The notes under the pieces are model-generated. The model worked only from the letters and a program-made list of their open reading frames with translations, was not told where the DNA came from and did not search any database. From IMG/VR virus record IMGVR_UViG_3300009104_000113, positions 1 through 25,620 of that record: 25,620 nt of DNA; one strand, written 5' to 3'. This document shows positions 1 to 5,859 of this stretch, in pieces (within the stretch, counting starts at the first letter, position 1; every line of letters begins with the position of its first letter). The position numbers and the translations under genes are program-made. Source of the DNA: a virus.

Positions 1-89
1 AGTTTAGTATGGCCGATTATAGTAAAATACTCATCTTTCTCTAACGCTGCACCAATAGTGTGCATTGCTTTATCACAGAACGCAATCAT
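1..89 (-). CDS. Hypothetical protein, cut by the window edge
   Basis: This reading frame starts with ATG at 89-87 and stays open to the left edge, giving the first 29 codons (it begins MIAFCDKAMH). An AAGGAG Shine-Dalgarno sequence lies 8 bases before the ATG, inside the end of the upstream gene, and the two overlap by 4 bases (ATGA). That arrangement indicates translational coupling in a leftward operon. No domain can be recognised from this fragment. Confidence 0.6.
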   Translation of the reverse strand, partial: MIAFCDKAMHTIGAALEKDEYFTIIGHTK

Positions 90-247
90 ATCAAATACTC
101 CTTCGCAAACTTCACAGCATCCCTATAAGAACCATCATAGTAACCCATCACCGTATAGAGAGGGCTGTCCCAGATATTGTCCTCATAGGTACGCCATACC
201 TTTAGTTTCTTATCGTTAAACAATAGGATTACCCAAGACTTTCTCAT
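86..247 (-). CDS. Small hypothetical protein (53 aa)
   Basis: A 53-codon ORF starts at ATG 247-245, preceded by GAGGT about 6 bases upstream, and ends with TGA at 88-86. The product is rich in Trp, Tyr and Lys (it starts MRKSWVILLF) and has no signal peptide or membrane segment. It is the first gene downstream of the strong leftward promoter at 282-311 and overlaps the next gene by 4 bases. I do not recognise the family. The promoter, ribosome site and coupling make it likely to be real. Confidence 0.65.
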   Translation of the reverse strand: MRKSWVILLFNDKKLKVWRTYEDNIWDSPLYTVMGYYDGSYRDAVKFAKEYLI

Positions 248-281
248 ACTCTAACCTCATTTATCCTTAAGTACATATACT

Positions 282-311
282 ATTATACTGGCCCTCAGAG
301 GGCATTGTCAA
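282..311 (-). promoter_or_regulatory. Sigma70-like promoter, leftward
   Basis: Reading leftward, TTGACA (311-306) is followed by an 18-base spacer containing ATGCCCTCTGAGGG and then a perfect TATAAT (287-282). It sits about 35 bases ahead of the 53-aa gene. It is the best-consensus member of a promoter family repeated in this window with a C-rich spacer. Both boxes are perfect matches. Confidence 0.85.
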
Positions 312-432
312 GCGGTTTGGAGCGTTATTTCTGAGAAAATCTCTGTTGACAAACTCGATAAATAATGGTTAAAGTCCCATACTCTAGAGAACCTTTATAC
401 GTTTTTCAGAACCTTTTTACAATTCCTCCGCA
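312..432. other. Intergenic gap with no convincing gene
   Basis: About 120 bases separate the MazG stop from the promoter at 282-311. I see only very short reading frames. There is an imperfect direct repeat of the form AGAACCTTT(A/T)TAC at about 389-402 and 411-422. No clear terminator hairpin with a T-run is visible. Confidence 0.4.
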
Positions 433-762
433 TTACCTGTTATCTCCACTACCCTGTATTTTATTTCGATTCTTTCTGTCCTGTAACTTAGCGACATTGT
501 GTATTGCAACCGTTTCTAGGTCTGATTCAATGTGGTTTGCAAGGGCAGTAACATAGAATAGTACATCACCCAGCTCTTTGATGAGTTCCATCTTATTCGG
601 TGCATGATTATCTCTTATACACTTCTTGATCTTCTCTGCGACTTCTCCTGCCTCACCTACTAATCCTAGTGTATTCTCTATCATTCTTTCATTATCAGCA
701 GTGATGATAAATCCCTCAACTGATTCTCCATACTCTTTCATATTCATATTATTCTGTTCCAT
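433..762 (-). CDS. mazG: MazG-like nucleotide pyrophosphohydrolase
   Basis: The 109-aa product carries the all-alpha NTP pyrophosphatase signature: GEAGE with E37 and E40, then ELGD with E63 and D66, which together bind Mg2+. MazG-type enzymes hydrolyse (d)NTPs to monophosphates. Phage versions are common in marine T4-like phages and are thought to act on nucleotide pools or alarmones. The length fits a single MazG domain. The start at 762 is preceded by AGGGA; ATGs at codons 6 and 8 are alternatives. It overlaps the upstream gene by 14 bases, so it lies within a leftward operon of small genes. Confidence 0.88.
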   Translation of the reverse strand: MEQNNMNMKEYGESVEGFIITADNERMIENTLGLVGEAGEVAEKIKKCIRDNHAPNKMELIKELGDVLFYVTALANHIESDLETVAIHNVAKLQDRKNRNKIQGSGDNR

Positions 763-979
763 ATCCTTCCCTATACATTTTTAATATTCTTTCACCCTCA
801 GTTCGATTACACGCCCATTGTACTACCTCCCTGTCTCCCTTCTCACTAAAGAAAACAAGGTCATAGTCCTCTCCATCACGCACGATAACTTGTAGTCCGC
901 TAGGTGTCTCTTGTGCATACTCAGGTGGTACTGTACCCCAGCCAACTACTCTGTCCCATTCTCTTTGCGTGTATTTCAA
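749..979 (-). CDS. Hypothetical protein (76 aa), TTG start
   Basis: This is an acidic soluble 76-aa protein with no recognised domain. The only usable start is TTG at 979-977, which overlaps the stop of the upstream coiled-coil gene (ATTGA). An AAGGT lies about 9 bases upstream. There is no in-frame ATG until near the C-terminus. Overlaps at both ends (4 bases upstream, 14 with mazG downstream) fit a translationally coupled series. Function unknown. Confidence 0.6.
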   Translation of the reverse strand: MKYTQREWDRVVGWGTVPPEYAQETPSGLQVIVRDGEDYDLVFFSEKGDREVVQWACNRTEGERILKMYREGYGTE

Positions 980-1173
980 TGTCCCAATACCTTTTTCTCT
1001 ATATTCTCTACCTTATCCAGTATATGCCAGACAATCTTCATTTCTTCTTCTAATGTCTCTAGTCTTGCATCAATCATTCTTAGTCCATTCTTTTCTAACT
1101 TTGATATTTTTTGTTTTAGTTTCTCGTTTTCCTGTTCTAATTGATAATAATAGTCTGTAAGTTCGCTATCCAT
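976..1173 (-). CDS. Small coiled-coil protein (65 aa)
   Basis: The 65-aa product is almost entirely predicted coiled coil: heptad-like Leu, Ile and Val spacing runs from about residue 10 to 62 in a sequence dense in Glu and Lys. ATG at 1173 is preceded by a perfect AGGAGG 8 bases upstream, a strong ribosome site. It overlaps the next gene by 4 bases. It may oligomerise or act as an adaptor, but no specific function can be assigned. Confidence 0.7.
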   Translation of the reverse strand: MDSELTDYYYQLEQENEKLKQKISKLEKNGLRMIDARLETLEEEMKIVWHILDKVENIEKKVLGH

Positions 1174-1185
1174 TGTACTTCCCTC

Positions 1186-2052
1186 CTATTCGTAACGGTG
1201 TGTTTCTATGTTTCCTGTACTTTCTGTCACTTTGATGATTCCATTGTCTAGTCTGTGTCTTGTTTCGGTGAGACTTTTCTTATCTTTCTTTCGTCTTGCA
1301 CGTTTTTTACTGCGTTTCATATCCCGAAAGGACATATTGGCTGCGATGAGTAGTAGTACTGCCAGTGGGTCAAACACCAGTACCAGTAGTATAATCACTC
1401 CACGAACGGCAGACTCTAGGACTTCTTGGGTGGATTCACCGTATATGAGTTCTGCAATGTACCGTATTGGGCCGACTTCTGCATCGAGAGTGATTTGTTC
1501 TTTCTGGAGCGTTGACTTATTCTTCGTAAGTGTTGCGATTGTTTCTGTCGCATCTGTAATCGTCTGGGTGAGATCATTGCGTTCCTGTTCTTGCTCCTTT
1601 CTGGCAGTGAGTCCTTTGGTGATTGCACCGAGTTCAGTGTATCGTTCCAATGCATTATCTAGTAAATTCAATTGTTTCTCAGCCCGCGAAATGTCTGTGA
1701 GTTCTCTCTGTATCGATGACTGTATGAGTTCGATCTCCAGTGTATTATCAGACGCGAGTGTGGTCTGTTCTATATGTGCTTTGGATAGGAAGCCGAAAAT
1801 TCCGAGTGAAGTAATGAACATCAATACGACTACCGCAAATGACAGATAACCCTTGAGTAGTTTGGGTACGGTTTTCCAGTTCTGGTACAACCATGAGGCG
1901 GTGACGAGTTTCCCGACTTCGAGTACGATACCCATAACCGCAATCGGTATGACAGCTGCGGAAAAGATCGCAATCAGTCCGACTATCGAATAGTATGCAG
2001 CGACCGCAGAGATCGTCAGTGCGGTGAATAGAGTGAGTAATGCAAGAATCAT
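1186..2052 (-). CDS. Membrane protein with long central coiled coil
   Basis: The 288-aa protein has hydrophobic segments at about residues 2-48 (probably two helices) and 69-93. A charged region rich in Gln, Glu and Lys follows from about 95 to 200 with coiled-coil character. Another membrane segment lies at about 213-240, and the C-terminus is very basic, with a run of Lys and Arg near 245-260. The layout suggests a membrane-anchored protein with an extended helical domain and a basic cytoplasmic tail. I recall similar proteins from marine T4-like phages but know of no function. There is no good Shine-Dalgarno; a GATAAATA late-promoter-like sequence lies 5 bases before the ATG. Confidence 0.75.
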   Translation of the reverse strand: MILALLTLFTALTISAVAAYYSIVGLIAIFSAAVIPIAVMGIVLEVGKLVTASWLYQNWKTVPKLLKGYLSFAVVVLMFITSLGIFGFLSKAHIEQTTLASDNTLEIELIQSSIQRELTDISRAEKQLNLLDNALERYTELGAITKGLTARKEQEQERNDLTQTITDATETIATLTKNKSTLQKEQITLDAEVGPIRYIAELIYGESTQEVLESAVRGVIILLVLVFDPLAVLLLIAANMSFRDMKRSKKRARRKKDKKSLTETRHRLDNGIIKVTESTGNIETHRYE

Positions 2053-2055
2053 ACA

Positions 2056-2262
2056 CTATTTATCAAAGAAGTCTTTTGAAACTGCAAAATGTGGTGCGTT
2101 CTCTATTGCCTTGTCCACCAGTTTTTTTATTTCCTCTAGGTCTTTCAGTGCGACCAGTTTATTGAATCCATCCAGACCCTTATCATTCAGTTGAGATATT
2201 CTCCACTCAATGTGGTCAATAGCTTGATTGGTTCTTGTTTCTAACATTTCTTTATCGCTCAT
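2056..2262 (-). CDS. Small hypothetical protein (68 aa)
   Basis: This 68-aa soluble protein is helical and charged, with no cysteine motifs or membrane segments. ATG at 2262 has GAGGAA about 9 bases upstream. It lies 1 base after the stop of the upstream gene and 3 bases before the next start, typical of this operon. The family is not recognised. Confidence 0.65.
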   Translation of the reverse strand: MSDKEMLETRTNQAIDHIEWRISQLNDKGLDGFNKLVALKDLEEIKKLVDKAIENAPHFAVSKDFFDK

Positions 2263-2263
2263 T

Positions 2264-2488
2264 TTATAGTTCCTCGCATCGGCCGCGTATGATTACTTCT
2301 GGTCTAAGAACCAGTGTTGCACCCTCGATATTGGCTGCCGTTTCCCAACATTCCTCCATCGTTTCCATCTCCATTTTAAACTGCATGAGTTGATTAAATG
2401 CTGGTTCGATGACTTCTCGTTGTTGCTCCCACTCTTTATCGTCCTGTAAATTGATAATCATACTAATGACTAGAATCCATTTTTCCAT
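2264..2488 (-). CDS. Small hypothetical protein (74 aa)
   Basis: This is an acidic 74-aa protein. Its N-terminus is moderately hydrophobic (MEKWILVISMI), and the remainder is charged and rich in Met and Glu. ATG at 2488 is preceded by AAGGTGA about 7 bases upstream. The gene overlaps the 3' end of the upstream membrane-protein gene by 26 bases and could be expressed from the promoter at 2619-2647. Function unknown. Confidence 0.62.
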   Translation of the reverse strand: MEKWILVISMIINLQDDKEWEQQREVIEPAFNQLMQFKMEMETMEECWETAANIEGATLVLRPEVIIRGRCEEL

Positions 2489-2651
2489 TGTTTTTCACCT
2501 TTTCGTTCATTTCAGTTATCATTTTGTGCAATCGATATTCCTCTACCATTGATAGGGTAACACCAACTGCTCCAAGTGCAAATATAAAAATAATAATGTT
2601 TATACAATACTTACCTATACTATACAGTATTTTCAAACGATTGTCAATCAT
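2463..2651 (-). CDS. Small single-pass membrane protein (62 aa)
   Basis: From ATG 2651 (ATGA overlap with the upstream oxygenase stop) the product has a basic N-terminus, one hydrophobic segment at about residues 12-33 and a charged tail rich in Lys and Glu. That is a typical small phage inner-membrane protein. The ribosome site is weak, so coupling to the oxygenase gene is likely. A sigma70-like promoter lies inside its coding sequence. Function unknown. Confidence 0.5.
   Translation of the reverse strand: MIDNRLKILYSIGKYCINIIIFIFALGAVGVTLSMVEEYRLHKMITEMNEKVKNNGKMDSSH
2619..2647 (-). promoter_or_regulatory. Sigma70-like promoter, leftward, internal
   Basis: TTGACA (2647-2642), a 17-base spacer and TATAGT (2624-2619) form a good sigma70 promoter reading leftward. 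It lies within the small membrane-protein gene and could feed the gene starting at 2488. Its spacer is AT-rich and lacks the C-run seen in the other promoters. Confidence 0.6.
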
Positions 2652-3259
2652 ACATACATCGCTATCTGTTTTGCGTCTTCGATTTCCCACACTCTGTCGA
2701 AGTACATATTCATATTGGGATTCGCGGCTGGGTATATCTTGGGTAAGTCCACCCAAAAGATCATACCGATTGATACTCGATTACCTTCATAGGGTAGGAC
2801 TTGATGAACAACGTCTGCTGGAAATGCAATCAATCGATTCTCAATCGCAGAGATGGTGTCAGTCTCATGTTCTTCCCAGACGATATCCTTACCCGCTCCA
2901 AAGAATCGAGCTCGCGTGTATATTGCAAGATGTCCACCTTTCTCTGGTGCTTTGAGATAGTAAATAAAAGTCTTTTCGGGTAAAGTATTCGGACGATATG
3001 AGACATTGTTTTGTGTTGAGTAAGACTCGATGTCTGAATGTGCTCGACAGTCTTTTGCTCTGACGTTCCACCAGACTGTTGCTCCTGTTATTCCAACCTG
3101 TTTAACATGACTATCAAAAACATTCAGTGTTAAATCGTGTAAGGGACACTCTGGCTCGGCATTGATGCCCACCCATGCGACTCGACCGTAGAAGTGACTA
3201 GTCGTACACAATTGACCGTACAGATCTTTAGAAATATAATTATCAACTATCTCTATCAC
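2648..3259 (-). CDS. 2-oxoglutarate/Fe(II)-dependent oxygenase
   Basis: The 203-aa protein has the Fe(II) facial triad of the 2OG oxygenase superfamily: H74-x-D76 and distal H152 (motif FPADVVHQVLPY). R161, about nine residues later, is suited to bind 2-oxoglutarate. The segment between reads like the double-stranded beta-helix core. Such enzymes hydroxylate proteins, nucleic acids or small molecules; the substrate here cannot be told. The start is GTG at 3259, with a 17-base overlap with the upstream gene. Marine T4-like phages often carry several of these, and a second lies at 18567-19211. Confidence 0.82.
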   Translation of the reverse strand: MIEIVDNYISKDLYGQLCTTSHFYGRVAWVGINAEPECPLHDLTLNVFDSHVKQVGITGATVWWNVRAKDCRAHSDIESYSTQNNVSYRPNTLPEKTFIYYLKAPEKGGHLAIYTRARFFGAGKDIVWEEHETDTISAIENRLIAFPADVVHQVLPYEGNRVSIGMIFWVDLPKIYPAANPNMNMYFDRVWEIEDAKQIAMYV

Positions 3260-3470
3260 GTTTATCTTCTAGGTATTCTCGAATATCGATTACCTTTTCA
3301 TTCTCCACAATTTCAATAATATAATTTGTGAGTTGTATTTCCTTACGCAGAAAGAACATTTTCTTTTGCAGTTCTTCAAGCTGTTTAGTGTAATACTCTA
3401 ACTCTTTTTCTTTTCTTACTTTCTGTTCTATAAAGTCTGTTAGTAAAACTATTTTCTTCTCGTCTACCAT
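3243..3470 (-). CDS. Small coiled-coil protein (75 aa)
   Basis: ATG at 3470 overlaps the end of the upstream 59-aa gene by 7 bases (ATGGTAG), with GGAG only 2 bases before the ATG, so translational coupling is likely. The product is rich in Lys and Glu, with heptad-like spacing over residues 10-60, suggesting a coiled coil. Extending the frame upstream is possible but would bury the recognisable 59-aa gene. Function unknown. Confidence 0.6.
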   Translation of the reverse strand: MVDEKKIVLLTDFIEQKVRKEKELEYYTKQLEELQKKMFFLRKEIQLTNYIIEIVENEKVIDIREYLEDKRDRDS

Positions 3471-3643
3471 AACTCCAACACTCGACCGTTTCCAATGATT
3501 ATGAACAAGCAAGTGATGATATGCAACAGAAACCAAAAAGTTCTGATTGTTAGATGCACCCAATTGTCATCCCTGTCATCATCGTATGCGTGTGACCCCA
3601 TCGCCTTAGCCCAGTATCTCCACACACGATTCAATATGTTCAT
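3464..3643 (-). CDS. Small membrane protein (59 aa), marine phage type
   Basis: ATG at 3643 opens 59 codons ending TAG at 3466-3464. The N-terminal half is rich in Trp, Tyr and Arg (MNILNRVWRYWAKAMGS), then acidic (AYDDDRDD). One membrane helix at about residues 31-51 (FWFLLHIITCLFIIIG) follows. I recall proteins of this layout (basic aromatic start, DDR motif, one helix) from cyanophages and other marine T4-like phages, without a known role. The Shine-Dalgarno is weak. Confidence 0.65.
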   Translation of the reverse strand: MNILNRVWRYWAKAMGSHAYDDDRDDNWVHLTIRTFWFLLHIITCLFIIIGNGRVLELW

Positions 3644-3667
3644 AATTTTATATAGTCAAGTATTACC

Positions 3668-3946
3668 TTACGGTGTTAGCAGTATGTAATCCAACTGATG
3701 AAGTCTTGGAAAAGATTTTTCTTTTTCCTTCACTACTTCCACATCAACTTCCTTCCTACGAAGTTTAGTCGGCCGACTAACATCGAACTGTTCGTGTTTC
3801 GGGTTAACTGGATATGTTCTTTGTTCTTCTGCAACCGCAGAACTTAGAAGAGCCATCTGAAGAATGATGGGAAATATGATTGATGTTGTTAACATAGATG
3901 CCACAGAGAATGATATAATTTGTAATAAGAAACCACGCGGTTTCAT
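3668..3946 (-). CDS. Secreted or membrane-anchored hypothetical protein
   Basis: The 92-aa product begins with a basic N-terminus and a long hydrophobic stretch (about residues 6-38) ending SSAVA before EEQ, a good signal-peptidase I site. The remaining 50 or so residues are charged and rich in Lys, Glu and Val. ATG at 3946 has AAGGAG 5 bases upstream. It may be a periplasmic protein or stay anchored by the hydrophobic segment. A late-promoter-like TATAAATA lies upstream at 3999-4006. Function unknown. Confidence 0.65.
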   Translation of the reverse strand: MKPRGFLLQIISFSVASMLTTSIIFPIILQMALLSSAVAEEQRTYPVNPKHEQFDVSRPTKLRRKEVDVEVVKEKEKSFPRLHQLDYILLTP

Positions 3947-3968
3947 CTTCGCTCCTTGTATAAAAAAA

Positions 3969-3996
3969 TGTGATGGATCTGTATTGATCCATCACA
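3969..3996 (-). terminator. Intrinsic terminator, leftward
   Basis: An 11-base-pair perfect stem (3969-3979 with 3986-3996) closes a 6-base loop and is followed on the minus strand by a run of seven T. It would end transcription of the coiled-coil gene at 4045-4308. It also sits just downstream of a late-promoter-like TATAAATA at 4006-3999. Confidence 0.8.
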
Positions 3997-3998
3997 AT

Positions 3999-4006
3999 TA
4001 TTTATA
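3999..4006 (-). promoter_or_regulatory. Possible late promoter (TATAAATA), leftward
   Basis: The minus strand reads TATAAATA, the T4-type late promoter box recognised with the gp55/gp33 sigma system. Transcription starting about 6 bases downstream would lead into the secreted-protein gene at 3946. The transcript would begin inside the terminator hairpin, disabling part of the stem. The assignment rests on the box alone. Confidence 0.45.
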
Positions 4007-4044
4007 AGTGATGTTGCGTTGCAGTATGACTTTTTCATTACATT

Positions 4045-4308
4045 TTAAAAATAATTTTCCTCATACGCAACGTCCATTGCGTTCATCCACTCTTGTTGAC
4101 GCAGTAGTTCTTCCTCTGCCTCAATCTTCGATGCTTCGTCAATTATAAACTGAAGTTCAGCGACCTCATCGCAAGCACGATTCAAATCGTCACTCAGTTC
4201 TTTTTGTTGAAGAGCACTAAGATTATCCCAATCTTTATACTCTTCTCGCAATGCATCGCGTTCCTGTAGAGCATATTTGAGCTGTTTTCCTAATGGTATC
4301 TCGTTCAT
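4045..4308 (-). CDS. Coiled-coil hypothetical protein (87 aa)
   Basis: ATG at 4308 is preceded by GAGGT at a spacing of about 6, better than the ATG at 4329. The 87-aa acidic product has long helical stretches with heptad-like Leu and Ala spacing (about residues 10-75). It follows the C-rich-spacer promoter at 4339-4368 and is ended by the hairpin at 3969-3996, so it may be a single-gene early transcript. Family not recognised. Confidence 0.68.
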   Translation of the reverse strand: MNEIPLGKQLKYALQERDALREEYKDWDNLSALQQKELSDDLNRACDEVAELQFIIDEASKIEAEEELLRQQEWMNAMDVAYEENYF

Positions 4309-4338
4309 CTTTTTAACCTCAATTTTCATTATACATAT

Positions 4339-4368
4339 AGTATCCCATACTCTGGGGGGCATTGTCAA
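4339..4368 (-). promoter_or_regulatory. Sigma70-like promoter with C-rich spacer, leftward
   Basis: TTGACA (4368-4363), an 18-base spacer starting ATGCCCCCCAGAGTATG and GATACT (4344-4339) read leftward. The spacer is nearly identical to that at 7286-7315 and similar to others in the window. It drives the coiled-coil gene at 4308. Confidence 0.75.
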
Positions 4369-4390
4369 CCCCTATATAAGTGTATAAATT
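4362..4390 (+). promoter_or_regulatory. Possible rightward promoter region for the 4404 gene
   Basis: The rightward pair of small genes needs a promoter here. Candidates are TTGTCA (4362-4367) with TAAATT (4385-4390) at 17 bases, or a late-like TATAAATT (4383-4390). Neither is strong, and the late-type start would fall inside the Shine-Dalgarno. The segment shares bases with the -35 of the leftward promoter. Confidence 0.3.
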
Positions 4391-4403
4391 ATAAGGAGTT
4401 TTT

Positions 4404-4550
4404 ATGGCCAGAATGTTAATATTTTCCTCTCGTAGAGCAGAAAGTAAGTCCAAATCCAAGAAAACCTCGATAGGTGCAAATGCATCTAAGGGTAAAATGA
4501 ATAAGAGTAAGGCACGTTCCTACAAAAAATATCGGGGTCAGGGTAGATGA
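4404..4550 (+). CDS. Small highly basic protein (48 aa)
   Basis: ATG at 4404 is preceded by AAGGAG at a spacing of 5, and 48 codons follow to TGA at 4548-4550. The product is extremely rich in Lys, Ser and Arg and ends SYKKYRGQGR; I recall similar C-termini in small marine phage proteins. The composition suggests binding to nucleic acid or to an acidic partner. It is encoded opposite to its neighbours and overlaps the next gene by 4 bases (ATGA). Function unknown. Confidence 0.68.
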   Translation: MARMLIFSSRRAESKSKSKKTSIGANASKGKMNKSKARSYKKYRGQGR

Positions 4551-4696
4551 TATCTAGACTGATTATAGGTGTGATATTTTTTGCTCTTGGATACTTTTCT
4601 CTGGGAACTGGTGTTATAAATTTCTCTATGGGAATGATGGCTGTAGGATTCTACCTCACACTCTCATCCCTATTCATTTACTTACTCAGGGAGTGA
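4547..4696 (+). CDS. Small two-helix membrane protein (49 aa)
   Basis: This ORF begins with ATG overlapping the stop of the basic 48-aa gene and runs 49 codons. It is almost entirely hydrophobic, with segments at about residues 4-22 and 27-46, so it is probably a hairpin in the inner membrane. Its 3' end overlaps the convergent gene at 4682-4894 by 15 bases. A holin-like or membrane-modulating role is possible, but nothing in the sequence proves it. Confidence 0.6.
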   Translation: MISRLIIGVIFFALGYFSLGTGVINFSMGMMAVGFYLTLSSLFIYLLRE

Positions 4697-4894
4697 ACCA
4701 TTGTAGAGAACAAAGTCCTCTGCAAGATTTTCTGCTTCTTGTTCTGATGGTTTTTCAAAAGAACCGCTCCACACTTCATCAGTGTAACAATCGACAAGAA
4801 ACCTTTTTCGCATACCCGATGTTTCGATTAGAACCTTAGCGGTTCTCCCATTACCGTTACCGTAGTATTCACTCAGTTCTGATTTAATTCCCAT
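4682..4894 (-). CDS. Small hypothetical protein (70 aa)
   Basis: The 70-aa acidic protein starts at ATG 4894 with GAGGAT about 7 bases upstream. It contains a Gly/Asn-rich turn (YYGNGNGR) and alternating hydrophobic residues that suggest a small beta-sheet fold. It lies directly downstream of the tRNA-Thr gene (17-base gap), so it may be co-transcribed with it. Family not recognised. Confidence 0.65.
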   Translation of the reverse strand: MGIKSELSEYYGNGNGRTAKVLIETSGMRKRFLVDCYTDEVWSGSFEKPSEQEAENLAEDFVLYNGSLPE

Positions 4895-4911
4895 AATGTA
4901 TCCTCAATTAG

Positions 4912-4985
4912 TGGAGCCCCTACACAGAATCGAACTGCGAATTGATCATTACAAGTGATCTGTTATACCGTTTAACTATAGGGGC
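4912..4985 (-). tRNA. tRNA-Thr (anticodon UGU)
   Basis: Read leftward from 4985, a 7-base acceptor stem GCCCCTA pairs with TAGGGGC (4922-4916). There is a D-arm (GTT...AAC), an anticodon arm GATCA-CTTGTAA-TGATC giving anticodon TGT, a 4-base variable region, and a T-arm CGCAG-TTCGATT-CTGTG with one G-U pair. The discriminator T and an encoded CCA (4914-4912) complete a 74-base cloverleaf. It decodes ACA (and other ACN by wobble), a codon likely to be frequent in an AT-rich phage. Its 5' end overlaps the 3' end of the upstream CDS by 14 bases. Confidence 0.95.
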
Positions 4986-5226
4986 GTTGTTTACAAATAA
5001 CTTCTGCGTCCGTTTCTATCCAGACTTTTGCACCACATGATAATGGTTTCTCTGGACTGTACACAACCTTACTGTCGCCAAGTATTTCTACCTCATGAGC
5101 ATAGTCATTCGACAGTAAAACTGTTTTGGTGTTTGGTTTATATGTCTTAACAGTCAGGACAGGATCATTCGTACCATGTTTTTTGTTACTACGAATTTTC
5201 CCCATGTTCACATGGATTCGTTTCAT
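4972..5226 (-). CDS. Hypothetical protein (84 aa) overlapping tRNA
   Basis: This 84-aa basic protein starts at ATG 5226 (ATGA overlap with the nuclease gene) and is mostly beta-like. Its last codons (...CGC CCC TAT AGT TAA) run into the acceptor stem and D-arm of tRNA-Thr, so CDS and tRNA share 14 bases. RNA processing to release the tRNA would remove the stop codon from the message. Function unknown. Confidence 0.65.
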   Translation of the reverse strand: MKRIHVNMGKIRSNKKHGTNDPVLTVKTYKPNTKTVLLSNDYAHEVEILGDSKVVYSPEKPLSCGAKVWIETDAEVICKQRPYS

Positions 5227-5642
5227 TCTATATCAACTAGTTCTCTATTTCTCAAATGTTCTTCTTCAATCTCTTGTTTGGATTGGCCGTGATACTTGAC
5301 TCCGTAATGTTCATCGATCATGATTTGATTGAGCGTTCTCCACGCATCAGTCTTTGCATCATAAACTACAAACTCACCAAGTATGCGACCAAACTTTCCT
5401 TTACCGTCTTTCTGGGTTCTCAGTGTTTGCGTTGAGTCTTTCGGTAAGAATGATTCCACAAATGCCTTTGCAGCCAACCCATATTTTTTTTCTACCAAGT
5501 CTCTCGTTCTTGACTCAGGGGTGTCGATACCGTACATACGAACACGTTCTTCTCGTAACCATACACCGAAACCTAGATCAATATCTACGTCTACGGTGTC
5601 TCCATCAACGACTCTATCAATTCGGCATTTATACTCGTACAT
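5223..5642 (-). CDS. Staphylococcal-nuclease-like (thermonuclease) protein
   Basis: From ATG 5642 the 139-aa product matches the SNase fold: VVDGDTVDV near residue 11, then R35, the DTPES motif with E43, and R86 in KFGR. These correspond to the three catalytic residues of micrococcal nuclease. It would cleave DNA or RNA using Ca2+. It could aid host DNA degradation, though that is inference. There is no signal peptide, so it should act in the cytoplasm. An upstream TTG extension of 19 codons is possible but lacks a ribosome site. Confidence 0.85.
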   Translation of the reverse strand: MYEYKCRIDRVVDGDTVDVDIDLGFGVWLREERVRMYGIDTPESRTRDLVEKKYGLAAKAFVESFLPKDSTQTLRTQKDGKGKFGRILGEFVVYDAKTDAWRTLNQIMIDEHYGVKYHGQSKQEIEEEHLRNRELVDIE

Positions 5643-5856
5643 CGATATTTGTTCCAACCTTATTGGGTGGAACAATCGTTTTCTCTGAAACAGTGTCAAC
5701 TCCCCTCACGACTTGGCCGTTAGGATAGGTTGTACTGGTGTACTCAACGTACTCTTGTGATATTCCACCGCTCGCACTTCTGTTGACCGTCACCATACTT
5801 TTCAGAAAGGTGATTGGATTGAGAGTTGCGATTCTGTCTAATGCGTCCATAACCAT
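5629..5856 (-). CDS. Small hypothetical protein (75 aa)
   Basis: This 75-aa protein has an amphipathic helical start and then a Ser/Thr/Val-rich, beta-like remainder (YVEYTSTTYPNGQVV). ATG at 5856 has AAAGG about 11 bases upstream, and ATG at codon 3 is an alternative. It overlaps the SNase start by 14 bases. Function unknown. Confidence 0.6.
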   Translation of the reverse strand: MVMDALDRIATLNPITFLKSMVTVNRSASGGISQEYVEYTSTTYPNGQVVRGVDTVSEKTIVPPNKVGTNIDVRV

Positions 5857-5859
5857 TAT

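Noticed and set aside
354-384. Rightward TTGACA with a possible -10
   Set aside because: No good -10 at the right distance and no rightward gene follows; the frame from 365 is antisense to mazG.
1208-1849. Long rightward reading frame (213 codons)
   Set aside because: It lies antisense to the 288-aa membrane protein, is very Ser-rich, and has no ribosome site or domain; it is a shadow of the real gene.
5690-5720. Leftward TTGACA before the SNase gene
   Set aside because: The -10 region at 17-18 bases is poor (ATTGTT), and the gene sits inside an overlapping operon.
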